Source of the DNA: Psychrobacter arcticus 273-4
Lineage (GTDB): Bacteria; Pseudomonadota; Gammaproteobacteria; Pseudomonadales; Moraxellaceae
Direction: 5' to 3'
DNA: 64,000 nucleotides
NCBI RefSeq assembly: GCF_000012305.1
Contig: NC_007204.1
Span: 806,001-870,000, forward strand
The position numbers were made by a program, and so were the translations under genes. The notes below the pieces were generated by a model. It was not told the DNA's origin. It saw nothing but the letters and a program-made list of their open reading frames with translations, and did not search any database. Position 1 is the stretch's first letter; each line of letters begins with the position of its first letter. Positions 36,052 through 45,995 of this stretch are shown here, piece after piece.

Positions 36052-37089
36052 ATGGCCTTAATATCGTTACGTCAACTTTTGGATCATGCTGCTGAACACG
36101 GCTATGGTGTTCCTGCTTATAATGTCAATAATTTAGAGCAGATGCGTGCCATCATGATGGCGGCTGACGCCTGTGATTCTCCTGTGATTGTACAAGCCAG
36201 TGCCGGCGCACGTAGTTATGCAGGCTCGGCGTTTTTGCGTCACCTGATTATTGCTGCTATTGAAGAGTGGCCACATATTCCAGTAGTGATGCATCAAGAT
36301 CACGGTATGTCACCCGCTATTTGCCAGCGCTCAATTCAGCTTGGTTTTTCGTCAGTGATGATGGATGGCTCGCTTGGTACAGATGGCAAAACGCCAATGG
36401 ATTATGATTACAACGCTAGCGTCACCCGTGAAGTGGTCAAAATGGCTCATGCTTGCGGTGTTTCAGTAGAAGGCGAGATTGGCTGTTTGGGCAGTCTTGA
36501 GACTGGTATGGCAGGCGAAGAAGATGGCTCTGGCGCAGAGGGTGTGTTAGATCATGAGCAGCTATTGACCAGCGCTGATGAAGCTGAGCAATTCGTTAAA
36601 GATACCAATGTTGATGCGCTTGCCATTGCTATCGGTACCAGTCATGGCGCTTATAAGTTCACGCGTCCACCGACAGGCGATATTCTATCGATTGAGCGCG
36701 TCAAAGAAATTCATGCACGTATTCCTAACACGCATCTGGTCATGCATGGCTCATCATCAGTACCGCAAGAGTGGCTAAAAGTCATCAATGAAAATGGCGG
36801 TAATATCGGTGAAACTTATGGTGTGCCCGTTGAGCAAATTGTTGAAGCGATTAAGCATGGCGTACGTAAGGTAAACATCGATACTGATTTACGTTTGGCA
36901 TCAACCGGTGCTATCCGCAAGTTCCTTGCCGAAAATCCTAGTGAATTTGATCCACGTAAATACTTCAAAGCGTCTATGGTTGCGATGTCAGATATCTGTA
37001 CCAATCGTTTTGAAGCATTTGGTTCTGCTGGTCAAGCACATAAAATTCGTCCTATCAGTCTTGAAGGCATGGTCGATTTTTATAAATAA
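36052..37089 (+). CDS. fba: Fructose-bisphosphate aldolase, class II
   Basis: Cleaves fructose 1,6-bisphosphate to dihydroxyacetone phosphate and glyceraldehyde 3-phosphate. The zinc-binding signature MHQDHG, the second metal region [13 protein letters not shown], and [11 protein letters not shown] are visible. The 345-residue length and motif form match the class II subtype used both in glycolysis and the Calvin cycle (FbaA/CbbA type). AGAGAGCG lies ahead of the ATG. The upstream region is a 440-bp gap holding an extended -10 and a hairpin. Confidence 0.96.
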   Translation: MALISLRQLLDHAAEHGYGVPAYNVNNLEQMRAIMMAADACDSPVIVQASAGARSYAGSAFLRHLIIAAIEEWPHIPVVMHQDHGMSPAICQRSIQLGFSSVMMDGSLGTDGKTPMDYDYNASVTREVVKMAHACGVSVEGEIGCLGSLETGMAGEEDGSGAEGVLDHEQLLTSADEAEQFVKDTNVDALAIAIGTSHGAYKFTRPPTGDILSIERVKEIHARIPNTHLVMHGSSSVPQEWLKVINENGGNIGETYGVPVEQIVEAIKHGVRKVNIDTDLRLASTGAIRKFLAENPSEFDPRKYFKASMVAMSDICTNRFEAFGSAGQAHKIRPISLEGMVDFYK

Positions 37090-37167
37090 GCTTGTTGGCA
37101 AGATAGGCTAATTTAATAACTGCAAAGCAAATTATTTTATTGCAGGTTTTATAAAAGGTGGTGGATT

Positions 37168-37791
37168 ATGATTGGATTGATTAGTGGACAGGTGCAGTAT
37201 TTGATGGCACCGACTGCCTGTGTTATGACCACCTCTGGCATAGGCTATGATATCGAGCTGCCGCTACCGTCATTTTGCCAATTACGACTCAATGAGCAGG
37301 CGAGCATTTGGACGCATTTTCATGTGCGTGAAGATGCGCAGCTGCTTTATGGTTTTATCGATCGTAAAGAGCGCGATGTTTTTCGCCAGCTGATTAAAAT
37401 CAATGGCGTTGGCGCAAAAATGGCATTGGCTATGCTGTCTGCAATGTCAGCTGCTGAGCTAAAAATGCATGTCGAGCAAGAGTCAGAAACTGCATTGACT
37501 CGTATCCCAGGTATCGGCAAAAAAACGGCGCAGCGTTTGTTGATTGAGCTAAAAGACAAGCTGAAAAATATCGAGGTTGACAACAGTAATTTAGAATTTG
37601 CGATTCAGCCTGCACCAATTTCTGCTGAAGATAGTATTATTGCTGAGGTCGAAGGCGCGTTGATGAGCTTGGGCTATAAAGAGAAAGAAGCTCAGCAAGC
37701 GATCAAGGCAGCAAAAAGTAATGGCGAGACATTTGCAGATACACAGAGCTTGTTAAAAGCCACCTTGCAGCAGTTTCAAAGTTTTAAGTAG
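37168..37791 (+). CDS. ruvA: Holliday junction DNA helicase subunit RuvA
   Basis: RuvA tetramers hold the four-way junction for RuvB. It has an OB-fold (1-64, beginning MIGLISGQVQYL), two helix-hairpin-helix motifs (about 72-145, INGVGAKMALAMLS and RIPGIGKKTAQRLLIELKDK) and a C-terminal UBA-like domain (160-205) that contacts RuvB. The 207 residues are normal. AAAGGTGGTGG precedes the ATG. It is followed by ruvB after 172 bp with a terminator-like hairpin between. Confidence 0.97.
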   Translation: MIGLISGQVQYLMAPTACVMTTSGIGYDIELPLPSFCQLRLNEQASIWTHFHVREDAQLLYGFIDRKERDVFRQLIKINGVGAKMALAMLSAMSAAELKMHVEQESETALTRIPGIGKKTAQRLLIELKDKLKNIEVDNSNLEFAIQPAPISAEDSIIAEVEGALMSLGYKEKEAQQAIKAAKSNGETFADTQSLLKATLQQFQSFK

Positions 37792-37833
37792 CGTTATCTT
37801 TATAACAAAGCAGTAATTAAAAAATAGCGATTA

Positions 37834-37864
37834 AAAATAAGCGACATTAGGTGTCGCTTATTTT
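37834..37864 (+). terminator. Hairpin between ruvA and ruvB
   Basis: AAAATAAGCGACA / TGTCGCTTATTTT followed by CTTTTT. If active it would reduce read-through from ruvA to ruvB, which is unusual for this pair. Confidence 0.75.
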
Positions 37865-37963
37865 CTTTTTAGCGCCTGTTTTATGATGTTTCGCATGACT
37901 TATGCGAAGCGTTTGGTTATGCTATTTGTTACCTAATCTTTTAAAAACAATGCTTTAAACATA

Positions 37964-38959
37964 ATGGCAAAAACTATGATGCAAGATCGTTTGATTAATC
38001 CGCTAGAAGGGGCAGCTGATGCCCCTGATGCCAATATTCGACCAGCATTATTGGCGGAATATATCGGTCAGCCCGTCGTACGCGAGCAGATGGAAGTCTT
38101 TATTCAAGCAGCACGTGCGCGTGATGAAGCATTGGATCATACGCTTATCTTTGGACCGCCAGGCTTAGGGAAAACGACCCTTGCCAATATCATTGCTCGT
38201 GAGATGGGTGGCAACCTACGTTCAACATCAGGACCTGTGCTTGAGCGTGCGGGTGATTTGGCAGCGATGCTGACCAATTTGGAAGCGGGTGATGTTTTAT
38301 TTATCGATGAGATTCACCGTTTAAGTCCTGTGATTGAAGAAATACTTTATCCAGCGATGGAGGATTTTCAGCTGGATATCATGATTGGTGAAGGACCAGC
38401 AGCACGCTCTATTAAGCTTGAGTTACCGCCATTTACTTTGGTCGCAGCGACCACGCGAGCAGGTTTATTGACATCACCGTTGCGCGATCGCTTTGGTATT
38501 GTGCAGCGACTGGAGTTTTATAATATTGCGGATCTAACGACCATTGTCAGCCGCGCTGCTCGTTTGATGCGCGTGCCGATGAGTGAGGATGGTGCAGTTG
38601 AGATTGCGCGCCGTGCTCGTGGTACGCCAAGGATTGCCAATCGTCTATTACGCCGTGTACGTGACTATGCACAAGTCCGAGGCGATGGTAGTATCAATGG
38701 TGCTATAGCTGGTAGTGCACTTGATATGCTAGCAGTGGACAGACGTGGTCTTGATCATTTAGACAGACGTTATATTGAAATATTGCATGAGCGTTTTGAT
38801 GGTGGACCTGCAGGCGTTGAAGCCGTGGCAGCAGCGATGGCTGAAGACCGCGGTACGCTTGAAGATGTGATTGAGCCGTATCTGATTCAACAAGGCTATG
38901 TACTACGCACCGCACGTGGTCGTGTATTGACGCAAATGGCGATTGATCAAATGGTATAA
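37964..38959 (+). CDS. ruvB: Holliday junction branch-migration ATPase RuvB
   Basis: AAA+ motor of branch migration. Walker [12 protein letters not shown], Walker [11 protein letters not shown], sensor 1 VAATTRAG and the arginine-finger segment SPLRDRFG are present, followed by a winged-helix domain (about 260-330). The 331-residue length is normal. The ATG has no strong ribosome site; an ATG four codons on is a possible alternative. A strong terminator follows. Confidence 0.97.
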   Translation: MAKTMMQDRLINPLEGAADAPDANIRPALLAEYIGQPVVREQMEVFIQAARARDEALDHTLIFGPPGLGKTTLANIIAREMGGNLRSTSGPVLERAGDLAAMLTNLEAGDVLFIDEIHRLSPVIEEILYPAMEDFQLDIMIGEGPAARSIKLELPPFTLVAATTRAGLLTSPLRDRFGIVQRLEFYNIADLTTIVSRAARLMRVPMSEDGAVEIARRARGTPRIANRLLRRVRDYAQVRGDGSINGAIAGSALDMLAVDRRGLDHLDRRYIEILHERFDGGPAGVEAVAAAMAEDRGTLEDVIEPYLIQQGYVLRTARGRVLTQMAIDQMV

Positions 38960-38969
38960 AAGTTAGCCC

Positions 38970-39019
38970 AAAAAATGTGCCTGTGTTTAATTAGAATGTT
39001 AAACACAGGCACATTTTTT
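38970..39019. terminator. Bidirectional terminator between ruvB and ubiB
   Basis: Perfect 19-bp arms (AAAAAATGTGCCTGTGTTT and its complement) around a 12-base loop, between the convergent genes. Confidence 0.93.
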
Positions 39020-39084
39020 TGCTTTAATTTCTTATAAGCCCTATTATTAGTTTCAAAGGTATTCTCGTTAAAGGTATTAACGGT

Positions 39085-40746
39085 TTAGGCTAAGATGCGC
39101 CAAACGACTGCCAAAATCGCCAAAAGATAAAAGATAGGTGAGAGCCAACCGATAACTTGCGTTGCAATGGCAATGAAAATAACAAAGCCCGCCAGTGCCA
39201 ACCAATCTCGGCGACGATCGTTTAGCATATCAGCACGAATTTGTTGAATTTCACGCAATTGGCTGTCTTGACGTGACCCTTGTGAAGCAAGGCTCTGTAA
39301 TCCTTGGTCTAACAATTTTGGGATATCTATCGTTGATAATAAAATCTCAGGCAACTGCTGACGTAGCTGTTGCAAATTACGCATCGGATCGAGCTGCTCT
39401 TTAATCCAGCTGCTTAGGATGGGCTTGGCAAGTGACCAGATATCAAGGTCAGGATATAAGTCACGCCCAAGACCCTCGACGTGCACCAAGGTTTTTAGCA
39501 GTAGCATCAACTGTGGCGGGATGCTCATATGATGGCGGCGGGCGATATCTAAGATTTGCATCAACACACCCGCAAAATCGATATCATTAATCGATTTTTG
39601 TAGCATCGGACCGACAGTGCGCTTCATATCGCGCATCAAAGCATGTTTGTCGGTATTTGGTGGTATCCAGCCTGCTCGGCTGACAATATCGACCATCGCC
39701 GTAAAGTTATTATTCATCACGGACAATAACATTCGTGCGACGATAAGCTGATCATCCTTTGACAAGGTGCCCATGATGGCACAATCAAGCCCGATATAAC
39801 GTGGCTCATGACCTAAGTCAACGGCTGCCATATTTGCAGTCAAGGTATTGACTGGCGGCGTCTCTACAAAGACGTTGCCGGGATGCATATCGGCATGGAA
39901 GAAGTTATCACGGAATACTTGGGTAAAAAATATGGTTAAGCCTTTTTCTGCAAGCGCCGCACGGTCATAGCCCAATTGATCAAATATTTCAATTTGCGAG
40001 ATAGGAACGCCTTGAATACGCTCCATGACCATGACGTTTTTGGCGGCATCATAGATTTCAGGCACATACATCAATGCCGAGCCCAAAAAGTTGTTGCGCA
40101 TCTGCGTCGTATTGTCCGCCTCTAACGTCAAATCCAACTCATTGAGCATGACTTGACGATAGTCTTCAACAATATCGATAACATGTATCGCACGTGCGAC
40201 TTCAATACGAGCCGATGCCCAATTAGCCAGTTCACGTAGCAATTCAAAATCTGCAATAATGGTAGTGCGAATATCAGGACGAACCACCTTTACCACCACT
40301 TCACGCCCATCATGCAGGGCAGCGGTATGGACTTGGGCAATAGACGCTGCTGCTAAAGGCTTGACGTCAAAACGCGCAAATAAAGTCCCAATAGATTGAC
40401 CAAGTCCATGCTTGGAGTCTTGGATTTGGGCAATGGCAACATCAGAATCAAAAGATTTAACTTTATCTTGCAGTTGAATAAGTTGCGCAATAATCTCAGG
40501 TGGAACGAGGTCACGGCGGGTTGAGAGCAGTTGTCCCAGTTTTAGGAACAGCGTGCCCATATCTTCAAGCGAGTATTTAATGGCATTGGGCTGATGCTTT
40601 TTACCCCACGCAGCTGGATGCATACGTATTAAACGCACCAAAGGTTGCAGCTGCGGCGCTTCTTCGACAGAAAAATGGGTGTCAATACGATAGGTGGCGG
40701 CAATACGCCAAAGCTCAAGTAAACGGGCGCGATGGGATAATAGCAT
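39085..40746 (-). CDS. ubiB: UbiB ABC1/ADCK-like kinase/ATPase for ubiquinone biosynthesis
   Basis: UbiB is an atypical protein-kinase-like ATPase required for ubiquinone synthesis, thought to help extract lipid intermediates. The family signature KLGQLLSTRRD (KxGQ), the Ala-rich loop PLAAASIAQVH, VVKVVRP, and FFHADMHPGNVFV (catalytic and metal-binding loop) are clear. Two C-terminal transmembrane helices (about 512-550, WLALAGFVIFIAIATQVI and FYLLAILAVVW) anchor it to the inner membrane. At 553 residues it fits the family. It is the last gene of the minus-strand group FFLEELY gene-ubiE-ubiJ-ubiB. Confidence 0.95.
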   Translation of the reverse strand: MLLSHRARLLELWRIAATYRIDTHFSVEEAPQLQPLVRLIRMHPAAWGKKHQPNAIKYSLEDMGTLFLKLGQLLSTRRDLVPPEIIAQLIQLQDKVKSFDSDVAIAQIQDSKHGLGQSIGTLFARFDVKPLAAASIAQVHTAALHDGREVVVKVVRPDIRTTIIADFELLRELANWASARIEVARAIHVIDIVEDYRQVMLNELDLTLEADNTTQMRNNFLGSALMYVPEIYDAAKNVMVMERIQGVPISQIEIFDQLGYDRAALAEKGLTIFFTQVFRDNFFHADMHPGNVFVETPPVNTLTANMAAVDLGHEPRYIGLDCAIMGTLSKDDQLIVARMLLSVMNNNFTAMVDIVSRAGWIPPNTDKHALMRDMKRTVGPMLQKSINDIDFAGVLMQILDIARRHHMSIPPQLMLLLKTLVHVEGLGRDLYPDLDIWSLAKPILSSWIKEQLDPMRNLQQLRQQLPEILLSTIDIPKLLDQGLQSLASQGSRQDSQLREIQQIRADMLNDRRRDWLALAGFVIFIAIATQVIGWLSPIFYLLAILAVVWRILA

Positions 40747-40803
40747 GAGATATAAGTACTCTAAATAAAGTCAAAAATAAGGTAGGCGTTGTAGAAAAAG
40801 GGG

Positions 40804-41499
40804 TCATCTACTATTGGTCAAACGTGCTTGCTCATCTTTGATGGCGGCTAATCTGGCTTCTTCACGTTCGACATCGGCGCGCAGTTTCAGTAGTTGCTGC
40901 TTAAGAACATTTACTTCTGCTGCTTCACTAGTGTCAGGAGTGACATTGCCTGCCACATCATTTGCCCAGTCGCTGACATCGTTAAAGGCGCGTTTGGCGC
41001 TATGACGCCAGCTGCCTTTAAGCTGCGATATCAGTAAATGTAACTGGCTCGCCATCGGCTTACCAATAAATGGTTCAAGCTGTCCGGCGACATCAGGATC
41101 AAAGCCTGCTACCAGTTGATTTAATTGCATAAGCACCTTGTAATCGCCTTCAATAGGCAAATTGCCTTCAGTGCCGCGCATGAGATTCAGTAGCTGGGCA
41201 GGATTAGCAACGGTAATAATACAATCTGGGCGGCTGTGACCAAGACGACCACGCTCAAGACTGGCTTTTTGGCGCTCATTCATAGTGCCACTTTGTTCAA
41301 ATACACTCTCAGTCGTCACCGGCTCAAAACGCAAACGCTCTTGAGTAAATAGCACATCCAAATTTACATCAGGCGTACCCATATTTAGACGCAGCACTTT
41401 GCCAGCAAGTGGCACCAGACCCGCTTTGGTAATCTCATCACTGGCGATGGCCATGTTAATCAGCTTTTCGGCACCAGCCAAAAGTAGAACAGTCAGCAT
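40804..41499 (-). CDS. ubiJ: Ubiquinone biosynthesis accessory factor UbiJ (SCP2 domain)
   Basis: UbiJ is a lipid-binding accessory protein that with UbiK and UbiB supports the soluble ubiquinone-biosynthesis complex. The 231 residues have an SCP2-like domain (about 10-110, VLRLNMGTPDVNLDVLFTQE) and a C-terminal coiled coil (about 185-225, NVLKQQLLKLRADVEREEARL). It sits between ubiE and ubiB as in E. coli. The gap to ubiE here is 250 bp and contains a repeat copy, so transcription of ubiJ-ubiB from ubiE must cross it. Confidence 0.9.
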   Translation of the reverse strand: MLTVLLLAGAEKLINMAIASDEITKAGLVPLAGKVLRLNMGTPDVNLDVLFTQERLRFEPVTTESVFEQSGTMNERQKASLERGRLGHSRPDCIITVANPAQLLNLMRGTEGNLPIEGDYKVLMQLNQLVAGFDPDVAGQLEPFIGKPMASQLHLLISQLKGSWRHSAKRAFNDVSDWANDVAGNVTPDTSEAAEVNVLKQQLLKLRADVEREEARLAAIKDEQARLTNSR

Positions 41500-41596
41500 A
41501 AGGCTCTCGCATGGTTAGTTGAGCGCCTTAAAAGAGCGCATTATTTATCAAGATCCGTTGCCACCACTTTAAGTGATGGTATTTTTTATCACTATA

Positions 41597-41734
41597 TATA
41601 GTTGAAATACTTTAAAGTCGCTACCGTATTGCTGGTGTAAATTTTTTGCAGCCTCTGTCTGCGTAGGCACAGCAAGCAAGAAAAATTTGCACCAGCAGTA
41701 CGTGTTGTATCGATATTACTTTTCACCGACTATA
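41597..41734. repeat. Palindromic TA-flanked repeat, subtype 1, inside the ubi operon
   Basis: Begins TATAGTTGAAATAC and ends CACCGACTATA. It separates the ubiE stop codon (15 bp away) from ubiJ. Its hairpin, if formed in RNA, would lie in the middle of the ubi transcript. Confidence 0.93.
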
Positions 41735-41748
41735 TTTTAATTTAAAGC

Positions 41749-42873
41749 TTAAGCTTTAAAGCCACGATGGACAGCGACGATACCAGCTGTCAGATTGTAA
41801 TAATCACAATTTTCAAAGCCTGCTTGTTGCATCATTTGCTTTAATGTTTGCTGATCAGGGTGCATCCGAATCGATTCTGCTAAATACTGATAGCTCTCAG
41901 CATCATTGGCAATCAGCTTGCCCATAATCGGTAATGCGGTAAATGAATATAAGTCATAAGCTTTAGACAATGGCTCAAAAACCGGTTTTGAAAACTCAAG
42001 CACCAATAAGCGACCACCTGGCTTCAGCACACGGTACATAGATTTTAACGCCGCATCTTTGTCCGTGACGTTACGCAAGCCAAAGCTAATAGTAACCAAA
42101 TCAAAGCTATTATCATCAAATGGTGCTAGGGTTTCAGCATTGGCCAAGACAAAATCTACATTATTACAGCCAGCATTAATCAAGCGCTCACGACCGACCT
42201 CTAACATCGCTGCATTGATATCTGATAACACAACGTGACCATTGCGTCCGACTTCACGGCTAAATACTTTTGCCAAATCACCCGTACCGCCAGCGATATC
42301 TAATACATGTTGACCGGCACGCACGCCAGACAAGCTGATGGCATAACGCTTCCACAAGCGATGAATACCAAAAGACATCAAGTCATTCATGATGTCGTAT
42401 TTTTTGGCAACTGAAGTAAATACATCAGCCACACGCGCTTGCTTTTCCGCTTTATTAACGGTCTTATAACCAAAATGGGTTTCTTCATGACCATCGGTAT
42501 CAGATGTATGCGGATTATTGATGTCATCACGCTGGTTAAAAAGCGTTTGTTTGGTGGCTGTACTCGTTTGTGCAGCGCTATTGGCGTGACTGTTTTGGGT
42601 GCGGTTTTCAGTATTGGCATTTGGCATAGTGGTTTGTTGCCCTTGTGGTGTTCCTATGGGTAAATCTTCAACATGGGTAAAGTCATTATTATTAGCACTT
42701 GTGGTGGTATTTTGAAGTGCTTTCACTTGAGCGGTGATATTTTGGTTATTGGTGATACTGTCTTGAACCAATTTATCTTGTAGATGACCGTTAGTAGTCG
42801 TGATGTTATTAGATAGGTTGCTAGTAGAAGTATGAGCAGCTTGGCTTGCGTTATTATTTACATGATCAGTCAT
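41749..42873 (-). CDS. ubiE: Ubiquinone/menaquinone C-methyltransferase UbiE with long N-terminal extension
   Basis: SAM-dependent methyltransferase acting on the quinone ring in ubiquinone (and, where present, menaquinone) synthesis. The catalytic part (about 131-374) begins ETHFGYKTV, with [19 protein letters not shown], the SAM loop [15 protein letters not shown], and [14 protein letters not shown]. Ahead of it lie about 130 residues of Asn/Thr/Gln/Ser-rich sequence with no homology to UbiE (E. coli UbiE begins at the THFG block after about 10 residues). AGGACA 8 bases before the ATG at 42873 supports that the extension is translated; the only in-frame internal ATG before the catalytic part is at residue 83. 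Confidence 0.93.
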   Translation of the reverse strand: MTDHVNNNASQAAHTSTSNLSNNITTTNGHLQDKLVQDSITNNQNITAQVKALQNTTTSANNNDFTHVEDLPIGTPQGQQTTMPNANTENRTQNSHANSAAQTSTATKQTLFNQRDDINNPHTSDTDGHEETHFGYKTVNKAEKQARVADVFTSVAKKYDIMNDLMSFGIHRLWKRYAISLSGVRAGQHVLDIAGGTGDLAKVFSREVGRNGHVVLSDINAAMLEVGRERLINAGCNNVDFVLANAETLAPFDDNSFDLVTISFGLRNVTDKDAALKSMYRVLKPGGRLLVLEFSKPVFEPLSKAYDLYSFTALPIMGKLIANDAESYQYLAESIRMHPDQQTLKQMMQQAGFENCDYYNLTAGIVAVHRGFKA

Positions 42874-42954
42874 CGTGTTGTCCTGTTATTTATTTTTATG
42901 CTTATTTTTAGCCAGATAAAATACTCAGATTTACTGAGATGATGCTTGTTATTA

Positions 42955-43665
42955 TCATACACCAAACGCAGCGGGCTTACCGCCATTATCCACGGCATGC
43001 ACTTCATCAATAACCTCAAGCTCGCGCTCGCAAAACGGTTCGATAAAGCTGCTCACACTTTTTAAGGGTTTCATGGCTTTAAAGCCTGCATCGATAAAAT
43101 CGTAAAGCGGTTGAAAGTTGTAGCGATAGGCGGTGCCTTTAGCCAGAGCAAAGGCTTTTTTGAGCATAAATGAATTCAAGTCTTTGTCAGTACGATAGCA
43201 GACGTCTTTTAAGTTATTAATCTGTACGCGGCGCTCATCCGCTTCATCAACCGTACGGTAAGCGAGCAGCATGTTTTCTTCATTGACCGCTAACTCTTGT
43301 TCGAGTAACCACTGCGCCAAATGTAAGTCAAGCTCAATGGCCAATATAGACGCTTGAATACCCATACTACCGGCTTCTAAAGAAGACTCTTTGGCAAGAC
43401 GTTCTAGTTTCTTAGCTTTAGGAAGGATGCGGCCCAATTGTTCTGCCAATACTTTAAATTCATCACCACCGTACAGCTGCGTTAAAAAATAATCTGCCAT
43501 TAACTGGTTTTTTGGTTGTTCAAATAGTGCGCTATGCGTACGCTTAATACGGGCTTGTTGCCATGACTGTACTTCATTGAGTTTTTTATTCAATGCAGCA
43601 TCTTCATGATGTGGCAGCGCCCAAAAGCGGTTTAGGTGCTGTTGTAAATTGGCTAAAGCAGACAT
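42955..43665 (-). CDS. FFLEELY-motif protein of unknown function
   Basis: A 236-residue soluble all-helical protein. The segment MADYFLTQLYGGDEF corresponds to the FFLEELY motif that names a family widespread in gammaproteobacteria. No catalytic motif, signal peptide or membrane segment is seen. It lies 81 bp upstream of ubiE in the same orientation, so it may be co-transcribed with the ubiquinone genes; that is the only hint about function. The C-terminal residues (VHAVDNGGKPAAFGV) look unstructured. Confidence 0.8.
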   Translation of the reverse strand: MSALANLQQHLNRFWALPHHEDAALNKKLNEVQSWQQARIKRTHSALFEQPKNQLMADYFLTQLYGGDEFKVLAEQLGRILPKAKKLERLAKESSLEAGSMGIQASILAIELDLHLAQWLLEQELAVNEENMLLAYRTVDEADERRVQINNLKDVCYRTDKDLNSFMLKKAFALAKGTAYRYNFQPLYDFIDAGFKAMKPLKSVSSFIEPFCERELEVIDEVHAVDNGGKPAAFGV

Positions 43666-43948
43666 GGCACGTCATCCTATAAAAATAAAAATAATAGTCA
43701 TCAAGTTGATAATAAAAAAGGGATAATAATGGGCTGGTTAGCGCTAAGTTTTCTACTTATGGGCAGCTATTAAACCATGCTCTCAAGATTTTGTTCACCT
43801 TAAAAGAAAATAAGGCAGAATACAAATGCCAAACTGTTACATAGCCACGTTATTTACTAAACGGGCGCAGTGCTATGATAAAACAACTTAGCTATTTAAA
43901 ACGATTATTTTAAACCAATTATTTGATAAGACTATAGCGAGCATAGAC

Positions 43949-45604
43949 ATGAGCAAAAAAAATAATAAAACGGATGTAGAGTCAGCAGAAGATGTGAGCG
44001 CGCCATTTAATGAGCAAGTCGTCGAGCAGAGTCTCATGCCTAATCCTTTGAGCAAATTTTCAATGGATGAAGATGCGCTGCGATTGGCATTGGTCACCGC
44101 CCAGTTTGCTCTGCGAGCGACGCGTCAGCCAGCCGCACCCAGCACTGATAAAGCCGTTGGGCTATTGGTGTTGGTTAATGGTATGGAGCAGGCCGGTAAG
44201 GGAACTGCGGTGACGCAATTGCACCAGTGGGTCGATCCGCGCCTGCTTAAAGTTGAAGCGACCATCGATTATTGTCCCTTAGCGCACCAACCAATTTGGC
44301 AGACGCATACCAAAGCTATGGCGCGCCACGGTGATGTGATGGTATATTTTGGCAACTGGTATGCTGACTTGCTATATAACGTGATGCGAATGGTGACTGC
44401 AGAGAGCGAAAAGTCAGCAAAAAGTAACAAGAGTACGGATGTTAAAGCGCTGCCAATTGGTCAATGGCAAGACTATTTACGCCAGCAGCTGACGGAACTG
44501 CAAGCTTTTGAGCAAGACCTTGTGGCAAATCAAACCAAGCTGCTGAAATGCTGGTTTCATGTCGATATTGAGACTTTGCAAGCAAGACTAAATGACGATG
44601 AGCCAGATCCCAAGTTCTTGTATCAAATTGATTGGCATGATGCGGCGATAGTGGCTAAGTTTAATGAAGTTGCAGCGAGTTTATTACGCCAGCAAGGCGA
44701 TTGGGTCATTATAGATGGCGCAGATAAGTCGCAAGCAGCCCTGCATTTTTGTCATGAAGTCTTACATGCGATGCAAAAGGCATTGGTCAGTAGCGAAGTA
44801 GAAAACAGTAAAGACTCAAACAATACTCACAATCACCAAGTAGAGTCCCAATCAATAAAGTTTAAACCAGTAAAAATACCTAAGTTACTCACCGATATCG
44901 AAGATTCAGATATTGATAAATCTGACTACAATGACGCATTGGCTAAGAAGCAGGCGCGCTTGGCAGAATTATTACGTGCGCGTCAAGGTCAGCATGTGGT
45001 ATTTGCCTTTGAAGGTATGGATGCCGCTGGCAAGGGCGGCGCTATCAAAAGATTGGTGGCGCCACTTGATCCACGCGAATATCAAATTTATAACATTGGC
45101 GCGCCTATGTTGTATGAGTTACAGTATCCTTATTTGTGGCGTTTTTGGCAAAAGCTTCCGAACGAGCAAACAGACCGCATCAGCCGTGTTGGCATTTTTG
45201 ATCGTACTTGGTATGGGCGCGTCTTGGTAGAGCGTATTGAGGGCTTTGCGACTGATGATGAGTGGCAGCGTGCTTATGATGAAATCAATCGCTTTGAGGC
45301 CGCCTTGGCAGCGTCAGGTACCTTGGTCATTAAGTACTGGCTTGCCATCGATAAAAAAGAGCAGCTCAAGCGTTTTAAGGCGCGTAAAGCGACTGCGTAC
45401 AAACAATTTAAATTAACCGATGACGATTGGCGTAACCGTGATAAATGGTCGGATTATGTACAATCTGCCGCCGATATGCTGGCACGTACGGATACCAAGA
45501 ACGCCCCTTGGTGTGTTATCGCTAATAATGATAAGCGCCAAGCGCGTTTAGAGGTTCTAGACCATGCAATCGATCAGCTCTCAGCGTTGCTTGCTATCGG
45601 CTAA
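43949..45604 (+). CDS. pap: Polyphosphate:AMP phosphotransferase (two PPK2 domains)
   Basis: Uses polyphosphate to convert AMP to ADP. The protein has two tandem PPK2 domains, each with a Walker A: GMEQAGKGT near residue 80 and GMDAAGKGG near residue 357. The second also has FDRTWYGRVLVERIEG and looks catalytic. In the first the corresponding lid motif is FGNWYADLL, which lacks the arginine; in the studied Acinetobacter enzyme the N-terminal half is the degenerate one. A Ser/Asn-rich linker (about 275-320) joins them. It is divergent from the FFLEELY gene and followed by a phosphate transporter, linking it to phosphate storage. Confidence 0.92.
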   Translation: MSKKNNKTDVESAEDVSAPFNEQVVEQSLMPNPLSKFSMDEDALRLALVTAQFALRATRQPAAPSTDKAVGLLVLVNGMEQAGKGTAVTQLHQWVDPRLLKVEATIDYCPLAHQPIWQTHTKAMARHGDVMVYFGNWYADLLYNVMRMVTAESEKSAKSNKSTDVKALPIGQWQDYLRQQLTELQAFEQDLVANQTKLLKCWFHVDIETLQARLNDDEPDPKFLYQIDWHDAAIVAKFNEVAASLLRQQGDWVIIDGADKSQAALHFCHEVLHAMQKALVSSEVENSKDSNNTHNHQVESQSIKFKPVKIPKLLTDIEDSDIDKSDYNDALAKKQARLAELLRARQGQHVVFAFEGMDAAGKGGAIKRLVAPLDPREYQIYNIGAPMLYELQYPYLWRFWQKLPNEQTDRISRVGIFDRTWYGRVLVERIEGFATDDEWQRAYDEINRFEAALAASGTLVIKYWLAIDKKEQLKRFKARKATAYKQFKLTDDDWRNRDKWSDYVQSAADMLARTDTKNAPWCVIANNDKRQARLEVLDHAIDQLSALLAIG

Positions 45605-45995
45605 ATAATACAGTGCTGCAAGGACAGTTTTTCTTACGGCTTTGGCGTGCATAGTACACAATAAACGCGGATGATTTATTCCAGAAAAGTACGTGTAATC
45701 GTACTATTAAACAGCTATCTATTCATTTATAGCATTAATTTTTTGCTGTTTTATCTTGAATTTACTATGGCAATCAAAGCGTATGTTGGCTAAAAATAAC
45801 CCTCTACCGTTTGATCTAAGCTGCATATTTCTCAAATCATATATTCACAGTTGCAAATTTTGTCATATCATCATGCATTATGCGTCTATATTTAATATAA
45901 TAGGCGCGTAATAAGCATTGCTATTTATCAAAATAGCCTTGTCTTCTGTTTATTTGTCTTTAGTTTCAATCAGCTTACGCAGGACGTATCAACGT
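45605..45995 (+). other. pap-pit intergenic region
   Basis: 391 bp with no gene seen. A TATAAT lies at about 45895-45900 shortly before the transporter gene. TTTGTCATATCATCATGCAT (from 45860) weakly resembles a PhoB box but does not have two clear half-sites. Confidence 0.4.

Noticed and set aside
45860-45900. PhoB box upstream of the phosphate transporter
   Set aside because: Only one weak half-site (TTGTCATAT) is seen; two properly spaced half-sites are lacking.
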